28,292 nucleotides of DNA. Source: CAZNAQ01 sp964585585 (GTDB taxonomy: Bacteria; Patescibacteriota; Patescibacteriia; Patescibacteriales; JAGXOH01). Position 1 is the first letter of the stretch. Every line of letters begins with the position of its first letter. Positions 22,017-28,292 of this stretch are shown in pieces. Position numbers and translations under genes: made by a program. Below the pieces are notes generated by a model. The model made no database searches. It saw only the letters and a list, made by a program, of their open reading frames with translations, and was not told the DNA's origin. The stretch is taken from assembly GCA_964585585.1 (NCBI GenBank), contig CAZPEL010000007.1:1-28292 (forward strand). Direction: 5' to 3'.

Positions 22017-23708
22017 TTAACTTTTGCTGACCCGAATAACTTCCTCCAAGGTGGTGACCCCGTTCAAAACTTTATCCACCCCGTCCTGGAACATAGTCTT
22101 CATCCCCTCTTTTCTGGCCGCTTCGGCTATCTGGTCACTGGAAGCTCCCTCCAGGATCAACTTTTTTACCTTCTCCGACATCTCCAGAACCTCGAATACG
22201 CCCACTCGGCCGGAATAGCCGGTATGAGAACAAACCTTACACCCCTTGCTCTTATAGAATCTTAATTTTTCCAGATCTTTATTACCCTTTTCCTGAAATA
22301 TCTTTTTTATCTTGGGATCGTTCTTGATCAGGTCCAGGTCCTCCTTTTTCACTTTCTGCGAATAACGACAATTAACGCATAGCTTCCGCACCAATCTTTG
22401 GGCAATGACAATATTGACCGTAGAAGAGATCAGGAAACTCTCGATGCCCATATCCAAAAGCCGGGAAAGAGTGTCCGGAGCGTTGTTGGTGTGTAGAGTA
22501 GATAGGACCAAATGCCCGGTCAGAGCGGAGTTCACGGCGATATCCGCGGTTTCCTCGTCCCGGATCTCGCCCACCATGATGATATCCGGATCCTGGCGGA
22601 CAATGGACCTTAGGCCCTTGGCAAAGGTCAGGCCGGTTTTGGTGTTGACCTGGATCTGGGTTATACCCTGGATACTGTATTCTATCGGATCCTCAATGGT
22701 CGATATATGAACCTCTCGGCGATTCAAAAGCTTCATAACGGCATACAAGGTGGTGGTCTTTCCGGAGCCGGTGGGACCGGTAACCAGCACCATGCCGTGC
22801 GGACTCTTGATGCCCTTTTTGACCTTGTCCAGATCACTGTCGGCCAAACCCAGATCGGTAAGAGTAAGTCTGCGGCCTCGAGAGGATAAAAGCCGAATAA
22901 CTATATTCTCCCCCTCGGGTACGGGAACAATGGAAACTCGGGCGTCTATCTTCTCCCCCTCCACTTGAAAACGCAATTTGCCGTCCTGGGCCTTTAAATG
23001 TTCATCTGTTCTCAGTTTGGCCATTACCTTGATCCGGGACAAAACAAAACCGAAAAGCTCCTTGGGTATCTCCAGGACATCATGTAAGACCCCGTCGATA
23101 CGGAGCCGGATCAAGGCCTTGTTGAAATAGGGTTCTATATGGATATCCGAGGCCTTGTTCTGCTGGCCGTACTCCAGGATCAGGTCCACCATCCTGACTA
23201 TGTTCTTGTCATATTCTTCCTTGGCAACCCCCTTGTCCTGAAGTTTTTTTTGTATCTCCTGGAACTCCTCTTTTATTTCCGTCCTGTAAAGACGCAAGGC
23301 CTCGTTCAGGTCATTTTCGGTGATATAAAAGATCTGCACCTCTTCCCCGATCCTTTTCTCCACCAAATACTTGGTGGCGATATCTTCGGGGTTGTGCATA
23401 CCTATTTGCACCACTCCGTCGTTCCGGTTAAAAGCTATAACCTGCTTGTCTCTGGCCACAGTTTCCGGGATCAAATAAAAAACTTCCTCATCCACCTCCT
23501 CTTTTTCCAGGTCCAGATGGGGAACATTGTAATGCTCGGCCATGGCCTGGCCCAGCATGGTCTTATTCAAGATCTCCTCCGATAGCAAGTAGTCGGTTAA
23601 GGAAGTGTTGTAGGACCTGATATATTCCTCGGCCTCGGCCAGATCCTCTTCCGTGACATAACTCTCCTGGATAAGGATATTTTTGATCTCCTCATCTTTT
23701 GGGGTCAT
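22017..23708 (-). CDS. pilB: Type IV pilus extension ATPase PilB (GspE family)
   Basis: A 563-residue hexameric motor ATPase that drives pilus extension. It has an N-terminal MshEN/T2SSE-N domain (~10-140), Walker A GPTGSGKTT at 311-319, the Asp box around STIEDPIEY, Walker B IIMVGEIRDEETA, and the His box LVLSTLHTNNA. A four-Cys zinc site is present (CVNC near 443 and CKVC near 493), typical of PilB and GspE rather than PilT. The HTGYSGRVGVFEVLEM segment follows it. It lies between the receiver gene and pilC with almost no spacing, so it belongs to the same operon. Confidence 0.97.
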   Translation of the reverse strand: MTPKDEEIKNILIQESYVTEEDLAEAEEYIRSYNTSLTDYLLSEEILNKTMLGQAMAEHYNVPHLDLEKEEVDEEVFYLIPETVARDKQVIAFNRNDGVVQIGMHNPEDIATKYLVEKRIGEEVQIFYITENDLNEALRLYRTEIKEEFQEIQKKLQDKGVAKEEYDKNIVRMVDLILEYGQQNKASDIHIEPYFNKALIRLRIDGVLHDVLEIPKELFGFVLSRIKVMAKLRTDEHLKAQDGKLRFQVEGEKIDARVSIVPVPEGENIVIRLLSSRGRRLTLTDLGLADSDLDKVKKGIKSPHGMVLVTGPTGSGKTTTLYAVMKLLNRREVHISTIEDPIEYSIQGITQIQVNTKTGLTFAKGLRSIVRQDPDIIMVGEIRDEETADIAVNSALTGHLVLSTLHTNNAPDTLSRLLDMGIESFLISSTVNIVIAQRLVRKLCVNCRYSQKVKKEDLDLIKNDPKIKKIFQEKGNKDLEKLRFYKSKGCKVCSHTGYSGRVGVFEVLEMSEKVKKLILEGASSDQIAEAARKEGMKTMFQDGVDKVLNGVTTLEEVIRVSKS

Positions 23709-23712
23709 AAAA

Positions 23713-24084
23713 TTATTTTTCTAACATATCTTTGACCTTTTGCACCACATCGGCAATGGAAGTATCCGATTTAACCAAAAAATCGGAGGCCCCCAATTCC
23801 TTGGCCTTTTTGATGTCGTCATCTTGGCTAAGATTGGAACTAACTATAATGGGAATGTCGATATTCTTCTTTTTTATCTCCTCCAAGAAATCAAAGCCGT
23901 CCATTTTGGGCATAACCAGATCCAGAATCAAGAGTCCATACTTCTCCTTATCCAAAAGGTCCAAGGCCTCCTGGCCGTTGGCCGCCACTTGAGATTCAAG
24001 CCCTTCTTTTTTCAACTTTAAGGTCAGGGCTTTGGCTATGGGTTTTTCATCCTCAATGATCAAAATTTTGTCTTTTTTAGCCAT
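23713..24084 (-). CDS. CheY-like response regulator at the head of the pilus operon
   Basis: A 123-residue receiver domain with acidic residues EDE (11-13), phospho-acceptor Asp55 in LILDLVMPKMDG, Ser82/83 and Lys105 in FLVKSD. There is no output domain. As first gene of the operon, 4 bp before pilB, it probably controls pilus motor activity by protein contact, as PilG/PilH or CheY-like proteins do elsewhere. No kinase is next to it; the 1015-residue kinase about 14 kb downstream is one possible donor. Confidence 0.93.
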   Translation of the reverse strand: MAKKDKILIIEDEKPIAKALTLKLKKEGLESQVAANGQEALDLLDKEKYGLLILDLVMPKMDGFDFLEEIKKKNIDIPIIVSSNLSQDDDIKKAKELGASDFLVKSDTSIADVVQKVKDMLEK

Positions 24085-24108
24085 AAAAAAATTTATATTT
24101 ATTGTTTA

Positions 24109-24137
24109 ATTATACCACATCAACCGGGTAAATACAA
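24109..24137 (-). promoter_or_regulatory. Extended -10 promoter of the pilus operon
   Basis: On the minus strand TTGTAT (24137-24132), 17 bp, then TATAAT (24114-24109) preceded by TGG, giving an extended -10. Transcription would start near 24102, leaving only about 18 nt before the receiver ATG. Confidence 0.65.
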
Positions 24138-24173
24138 AAAGCCCCATCTTTAAATTAATATTGGGACTTTTTA
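24135..24173 (-). terminator. Rho-independent terminator after the zinc-ribbon gene
   Basis: On the minus strand AAAGTCCCA pairs with TGGGGCTTT (one G-T pair) across a 15-nt A/T-rich loop, followed by TTG. It ends the zinc-ribbon gene transcript and overlaps the -35 region of the pilus-operon promoter. The mirrored A/T tracts could make it bidirectional. Confidence 0.7.
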
Positions 24174-24211
24174 AAAACCATAACCTCAATTGACTATGGA
24201 TTGACGGATCT

Positions 24212-25117
24212 TTATTGAACAGGAGTGGTAGTGGCAGTGGAAGTGCTGGTGGCTGTAGCCGGGGTAGAGGTGGCCTCTTGGCTCCAATATTGGACACTCT
24301 TCATAACTTCAAAGGCATTGGCCGGATTGCCCATAAAATACCTTTTACCCTCTTTACTTACATACCAGGCCTGATTATCATCTTCCACTTGTAGCAATAT
24401 ATCGCCTTTGTGCTGGTTTATAAACTTCTCGTCCCGGGCCATCTCGCCCTCTCCGGCCGGATCGAATCCGCCCAATATTTCTTTTTTGTCGTCATAGCCG
24501 TCTCCGTCCGTATCCGCCTTGGTCTCGTCGCTGGGCAGGGCCTTTTCCACCGCATCGGAAAGACCGTCGCCATCCCGGTCCGCGCCTTCCAGATTGGCCT
24601 CGGCCAAGGGGATAAGATTCAATTTGTCGGTGGATACGCCCTCTCCTAAGTTGACCAATAGACTATAAATATTGGAATCGGCCTCATCCAGATCCAGTTG
24701 ACAATCCTGGTATTTTTCCTTGATCTCGGCCTTGGAGTCCAATTCTTCCTGTAATTTTTCAGTTTTTTGCTTCAATTCTTTTTCTTTCTGGCTTAATTGG
24801 CTTTCCTTTTGACTTAGCTCGCTCTCGGTTTGTTGCAGTTCCTCTTTTTTCTGGCTTAATTCTTCTTGTTTGCTTTTTAATTTATCTTCCATAGTGGCTA
24901 ACTGGGCCAAATTCTGACTGTTTTGATTATAAATATAGACGATAAACGCCACCATGCCCAAAAAGATCAAAAAGATCAAGCCATAAAAAAACCACCTCTG
25001 GTATCTCCGATAGGATATTTCCTGGGAGAGTTGTTCCTTGTGGTTTATTTGGGCGCCGCAATACCCGCATTCATTGGCGTCATCCGGGATTTGTTTGTTG
25101 CATTGGGGACAGATCAT
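24212..25117 (-). CDS. Zinc-ribbon, coiled-coil, calcium-repeat membrane protein
   Basis: A 301-residue protein. The N-terminus is a zinc ribbon with C3, C6, C17 and C20 (CPQC...CGYC). A transmembrane helix (~42-66) leads to a coiled coil (~70-160) built of LSQKEKEL-type repeats. Two thrombospondin-type-3-like calcium loops follow (DRDGDGLSD, DTDGDGYDD; ~180-215), then a small domain with GDILLQV...AWYVSKEGKRYFMGNPANAFEVMK, which I recall in many CPR surface proteins, and a Thr/Ala/Ser-rich tail. Topology: zinc ribbon inside, the rest outside. Function unknown; a wall- or envelope-spanning role near the pilus genes is inference. Confidence 0.88.
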   Translation of the reverse strand: MICPQCNKQIPDDANECGYCGAQINHKEQLSQEISYRRYQRWFFYGLIFLIFLGMVAFIVYIYNQNSQNLAQLATMEDKLKSKQEELSQKKEELQQTESELSQKESQLSQKEKELKQKTEKLQEELDSKAEIKEKYQDCQLDLDEADSNIYSLLVNLGEGVSTDKLNLIPLAEANLEGADRDGDGLSDAVEKALPSDETKADTDGDGYDDKKEILGGFDPAGEGEMARDEKFINQHKGDILLQVEDDNQAWYVSKEGKRYFMGNPANAFEVMKSVQYWSQEATSTPATATSTSTATTTPVQ

Positions 25118-25211
25118 AAAAATAAATTTTATTTATAACTTCAACCCTTAAAATAATTTTGTGGGCATCTTCCGTAATTCATAAAATAGCAAACCCCAGG
25201 ACCCTAAGACG

Positions 25212-25287
25212 GATCAAGGATATGGTTTTTGTTATCCTGAGGGTCATGGCAAGGTAGGCCGGAATAACAAAAATCATATCCTTGATC
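25212..25287. repeat. 72-bp palindromic element, copy 2 (opposite orientation)
   Basis: Starts GATCAAGGATATGG and ends with its near-complement. The core matches the reverse complement of copy 1 (19567-19640) with about one change, while the stem positions that differ are mostly changed on both sides. It lies in a 458-bp space without genes (25118-25575). Confidence 0.85.
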
Positions 25288-25359
25288 TTTTTACCCCATA
25301 AAATTATCCAAGGAGCTCTTTTATCAATTATAACACAAATCCACGCTTTCCGCCAAATC

Positions 25360-25545
25360 ACCAATTAAAAAGCACCAAATTACAAATTACAATAATTTCT
25401 CCTCCGCTTCGCTCCGGAGAACTAAAGCAAATAAATTACAAATTACAATGTCCGAAATCACAAACGGGTTTTGATCATTGGTGCTTGGAATTTGGTGCTT
25501 ACTCAATTGGTGCTTGTCCTGATTGGTGCTTTGTGTCAGGTGGGT
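25360..25545. repeat. Opposed-arm repeat locus with ~15-bp units
   Basis: TTGGTGCTT recurs at 25478, 25492, 25507 and 25523 (spacing 14-16 bp). The opposite orientation, AAGCACCAA, is at 25370-25378. Two direct copies of AAATTACAAATTACAAT flank a core containing the hairpin CTCCG/CGGAG. I see no gene in 25118-25575. Confidence 0.7.
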
Positions 25546-25575
25546 GATATCCAAAATGTGGATGAACTTATTCAA

Positions 25576-27879
25576 TTACCGGCCGGGCGAGATATCTATG
25601 GTGGTAGTGGTTTTTTGAGGCGTCGGAGAGGCATTCTCCAGCTCCTTGATAAAGGATTGCAAGTCACCTTTTAGTTCCGGTTTTATCTGAGCCGCTTTTT
25701 GGGCCGCTTGTTTGGCCTGGTCCACTTTTCCGAGTTGATAATACAGCTTGGCCATTTTTATCCAGACCTGAGGATTTTTTCGCTCCACCTGAGAAAGTCT
25801 CTGATAAAGTTTCTCCACTGTTTGGATATCGCCTTTCTCTATGTAATGATTAATAGCTTTTTTAATGGTTGAAGAGTAACTTAAGTTATTCGCTCCGCCC
25901 AAGGCCAAACATTTATCCAGTTCCTTGTATCCCTGCTCATCCTGGCCGGTGATCAAATAGACCTCGGCCAGATCGCACCGGGCCGGCTCATAATTTTCGT
26001 TCAAGCTTATGGCCTGTTTTAGGGTTTTTACAGCTTTGTCTGTTTGTCTTTGGATCAAAAGGATCCGGGCTTTGGTGGTGTAAAGAGGTATTCTTTCCGG
26101 GCTGGCCTCTATGGCCTTGTTAATATGTTTAATCGCCTCTTGGCCGTATTGGTCGGAAAGCTCTTGGTTGGTCTCGGCCAGATATCGGGAAGAAAAATTC
26201 AATGTCTGGGCCAACCTCATCCGCATCAAGGCGTCCCGGGGGTTGTATTCCAAATTCTTTTCCGCCAACTCCACCGCATATTTAAGGACCTTTTCCCTTT
26301 GTTCCGGAGAGATCCGTTGCAAACCGCGGGAATAATTCATAGTTGCCTTTATAAAAGAACTGTGGCTGTCCCGGTTCAGGGGCGAATCCTTGCCCAGGCC
26401 CCACTGGTACACATTGACCGCTTTTTCCACATTGCCCCGGGCAAAGGCCTTTTGGCCCTGGATGGTAGCCCAGAGCATCTGCATGGACTTGATATTGTAT
26501 TGATACATCACAGCCAACATGATCAGCCCCACCGCGGCCAGAGCATAGATCTCTTTGTTAACCAGCTTCTGATCCTTGTGGGCGGCGAACAACTCGCTTT
26601 TGTTGGAATTTTCTTTGCCGGTAGTGGCTATATAGTAGCCCAAACCGAGCATAAGCATCAGGCCGATATAAGTGGGCAGGGAATCAAACACAGCCAAATT
26701 CTGGACAAAATAAGCCGCGCACAGAGAAAGTATCAAGGAAACCTCGATTGTGGTTATCCTGTCCCGGAGCTTGGCTTTTATGACATAGATCACAAAGGCC
26801 ACAAAAATGGACAAATAAGCAAGAGCGCCCAAAGCTCCGGTGGTGCTGGCTATTCCTATAAGGTTGTTGTGGGCTCGGTCAAAAAAGGTTCCGCTCCGGG
26901 TATAATCATAAAAATCGGCGGTAAAATATTCGTTAAAAGTGATGGCAAAATTGCCGTGGCCGGTTCCCAGGAAAGGGTGGGAAGCAAAATCCTTCCAGGC
27001 CGCTTCCCAAGCAATAAGACGGGTCTGAAAAGTATCCTCTTGCAAAGAAAAATCCTGGATCGGGCCGATATTCCTAACTATGGGCGCATCCTTGTTAGTG
27101 ATGGCAAATACAGACCCCCCGAGTATTACCACAAAAAGACCCAAGCCGGCTAATTTTGCCTTTCTGTTTTTAACAAAAAGACCGTAAAAGAATAAAAAGG
27201 CCATAACTCCGGCTCCCAAACCGGCAAAAGCGCCGGCGATACCGGCATTCTTAAAAGCAAAAAGCATTACCACTACGGGAATCAGGTAGGCCCATCTCCA
27301 GATCTGTTTTTCCTTGTATAAAAGCAATAGAGCAAAAAAGACGCCAAAGATCATAAAACCGGCCATATAGGCCTTGTTACCGACCGTGCCATAGGCATGG
27401 TCTCCGTAAAGCCCGGTCAGGCCCACTATCATACTGGCCGCCACAAAAGCCATCAAAAGCCACTTCCAGTCATTCCAGTCCCGAAAGACGGTGATGATGA
27501 TGAAATACAGGAACAAGAAATGAACCACATGGAAAAATCCGAGCATTCGTTCAATGTCGCCCCAAAAACTCAAATTAAAATCCACTCCGGTAAAGCAACT
27601 GGCCAGCATGACCGCAAAAAAAGCAATCAAGCCGGCGGTAACTCCTCCACCGAGCTTGTTGAGAATTCCTTTTCCCTCTTTGATCTTAAAGGGATTCCAT
27701 TGGGGATATTTGATAATAAAAGCGAGCCAGAAAACAATCAGTATCTCGATCAAAATGTTAAAATAGATCTGCTTTCCCGTGATGTAAGGGAACAAAAACT
27801 CGCCGGCCACTATAAAAACGGAAATAAAGCTCAGGCCCGCTCCTATTCTTAGTATCCAGAGGTAAACTTTTTGAGGCAT
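25576..27879 (-). CDS. O-antigen ligase/Wzy-like polytopic membrane protein with C-terminal TPRs
   Basis: A 767-residue protein. Residues ~1-475 carry about 10-12 membrane helices. A large outer loop (~290-340) holds the Wzy_C signature: RLIAWEAAWKDFASHPFLGTG, then FDRAHNNLIG with the conserved Arg and His near 335. Residues ~480-750 form TPR-type helical repeats (KAINHINKAIEASPERIPLYTTKA-like units), and the tail is Thr/Ser/Pro-rich. Enzymes of this class polymerise O-antigen, ligate it to a carrier, or transfer lipid-linked glycans to protein (PglL/PilO pilin ligases). Near a pilus locus, pilin O-glycosylation is possible; sequence alone does not decide it. It is preceded by a strong promoter and a ~170-nt A/T-rich leader. 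Confidence 0.88.
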   Translation of the reverse strand: MPQKVYLWILRIGAGLSFISVFIVAGEFLFPYITGKQIYFNILIEILIVFWLAFIIKYPQWNPFKIKEGKGILNKLGGGVTAGLIAFFAVMLASCFTGVDFNLSFWGDIERMLGFFHVVHFLFLYFIIITVFRDWNDWKWLLMAFVAASMIVGLTGLYGDHAYGTVGNKAYMAGFMIFGVFFALLLLYKEKQIWRWAYLIPVVVMLFAFKNAGIAGAFAGLGAGVMAFLFFYGLFVKNRKAKLAGLGLFVVILGGSVFAITNKDAPIVRNIGPIQDFSLQEDTFQTRLIAWEAAWKDFASHPFLGTGHGNFAITFNEYFTADFYDYTRSGTFFDRAHNNLIGIASTTGALGALAYLSIFVAFVIYVIKAKLRDRITTIEVSLILSLCAAYFVQNLAVFDSLPTYIGLMLMLGLGYYIATTGKENSNKSELFAAHKDQKLVNKEIYALAAVGLIMLAVMYQYNIKSMQMLWATIQGQKAFARGNVEKAVNVYQWGLGKDSPLNRDSHSSFIKATMNYSRGLQRISPEQREKVLKYAVELAEKNLEYNPRDALMRMRLAQTLNFSSRYLAETNQELSDQYGQEAIKHINKAIEASPERIPLYTTKARILLIQRQTDKAVKTLKQAISLNENYEPARCDLAEVYLITGQDEQGYKELDKCLALGGANNLSYSSTIKKAINHYIEKGDIQTVEKLYQRLSQVERKNPQVWIKMAKLYYQLGKVDQAKQAAQKAAQIKPELKGDLQSFIKELENASPTPQKTTTTIDISPGR

Positions 27880-27892
27880 AATATTGAAAAAT

Positions 27893-27927
27893 CAAAATGC
27901 AAAAATCAAAACTCAAAAATATTAATT
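27893..27927. repeat. 7-bp tandem repeat in the leader of the ligase gene
   Basis: Units TCAAAAT, GCAAAAA, TCAAAAC, TCAAAAA just upstream of the start codon. The rest of the leader (27928-28053) is A/T-rich without a structure I can support. Confidence 0.6.
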
Positions 27928-28059
27928 ATTGCATCTATTCTCATTAATTATATTTTATTATTAAAAACCAAACTTTTAGATAAAAACTATAAGCTCAAAA
28001 ATTGATAGCTTTGAATTACGATCTTGGGGCTATTTAATGTTTAGTCTTGTTTTCTAAAC

Positions 28060-28087
28060 ATTATAACAAAGGGCTTGTATGTGTCAA
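28060..28087 (-). promoter_or_regulatory. Near-consensus sigma-70 promoter of the ligase gene
   Basis: On the minus strand TTGACA (28087-28082), 16 bp, TATAAT (28065-28060) preceded by TGT. Transcription would start near 28053. This is the best match to a -35/-10 pair in the window. Confidence 0.75.
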
Positions 28088-28088
28088 A

Positions 28089-28142
28089 ACCCCGCCGTTC
28101 CCGCCCCGCTGTTCGCGAACGGCGGGGCGCGAACGGCGGGGC
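28089..28142. repeat. GC-rich palindromic repeat cluster
   Basis: Two direct copies of GCGAACGGCGGGGC (28115-28142) and two partial inverted copies (CCCCGCCGTTC, GCCCCGCTGTTCGC), which can fold into a long GC hairpin immediately upstream of the ligase -35 element. Confidence 0.75.
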
Positions 28143-28219
28143 ATTGCTTCATTGTTTCTTTGTTTCATTGTTTCTTTGTTTCATTGTTTTCATGTTCTCG
28201 TGTTTTTGTGTTTTAATAT
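28143..28219. repeat. 8-bp repeat array, mixed CATTGTTT and CATGTTCT units
   Basis: The first part consists of CATTGTTT, CATTGCTT and CTTTGTTT units, the second of CATGTTCT, CGTGTTTT and TGTGTTTT. It joins in one array the two unit types found separately at 20.2 kb and 15.2 kb. Confidence 0.8.
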
Positions 28220-28222
28220 AAA

Positions 28223-28260
28223 CAAAAAAGCATCAGTCCTCTGTCGGGAGACTGATGCTT
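28223..28260 (-). terminator. Rho-independent terminator of an off-window gene
   Basis: An 11-bp perfect stem (28228-28238 with 28250-28260; AAGCATCAGTC) followed on the minus strand by TTTTTTG. It should end a gene that lies beyond the right edge. The 30 bases further right are too short to identify it. Confidence 0.85.
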
Positions 28261-28292
28261 GGCCAATTGATCTACCTTCCTTTGGCTAAAGC

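Noticed and set aside
25387..25575. Short minus-strand frame of 62 residues
   Set aside because: It consists of the ~15-bp repeat and overlaps the repeat core; no supporting start context or domain.
730..27879. UGA recoding (as in Gracilibacteria or SR1)
   Set aside because: pilC, the Cache-HAMP protein and the four-helix-bundle gene end at TGA at the usual family lengths, and conserved genes show no internal TGA.
28262..28292. 3' end of a gene on the minus strand (…AKGR then TAG)
   Set aside because: Only six codons are visible; it cannot be told from chance, although the terminator at 28223-28260 implies a gene further right.

Overview
The window reads as a genome fragment, most likely metagenomic because it contains a 100-N scaffold gap, from a Candidate Phyla Radiation (Patescibacteria) bacterium, probably of the Parcubacteria group. 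This assignment is inferred from five signs: many intergenic micro-repeats of a kind seen in such genomes, starts without clear Shine-Dalgarno motifs, a dnaG-rpoD pair, a compact type IV pilus locus with odd pseudopilins, and small GIY-YIG and four-helix-bundle proteins. TAA, TAG and TGA all act as stops, so the code is standard. Essentially every gene is on the minus strand, so transcription runs from high to low coordinates.

Layout, right to left. At 28.3-25.6 kb a terminator of an off-window gene, a repeat array and a strong extended -10 promoter precede a 767-residue O-antigen-ligase/Wzy-like membrane protein with TPRs. At 25.1-24.2 kb lies a zinc-ribbon/coiled-coil/calcium-repeat membrane protein with a terminator. 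At 24.1-13.1 kb lies a type IV pilus operon: a CheY-like receiver, PilB, PilC, a four-helix-bundle gene embedded in repeats, a GspH-like pseudopilin, a giant (~1240 aa) pseudopilin-like protein, a PilW/PulJ-like pseudopilin, a PilX-like protein, and a PilM carrying an extra membrane helix and outer domain. The probable major pilin follows at 12.9-12.4 kb with its own promoter and terminator. No PilT, PilN, PilO or prepilin peptidase is present.

At 12.3-4.4 kb comes a sensory and cell-surface block: a three-PAS protein, a Cache-HAMP protein, a 1015-residue hybrid-topology histidine kinase, a receiver, a GalE-like sugar epimerase, a GtrA-like membrane protein and a small conserved unknown. At 4.3-0.7 kb are dnaG, with three of four zinc ligands lost, and rpoD, with a ~145-residue Lys/Ala/Thr-rich tail. 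At the left end a GIY-YIG nuclease gene sits between a broken 5' half-copy of tRNA-Asn and the intact tRNA-Asn gene.

The strongest unexplained signal is a set of intergenic loci built from degenerate 7-, 8- or ~15-bp units arranged as two arms of opposite orientation. Three of them fill the space from the stop codon of one gene to the start codon of the next, supplying stop codons and overrunning pseudopilin starts. One carries the four-helix-bundle gene. A separate 72-bp palindrome occurs twice, in opposite orientation, with mostly compensatory stem changes.
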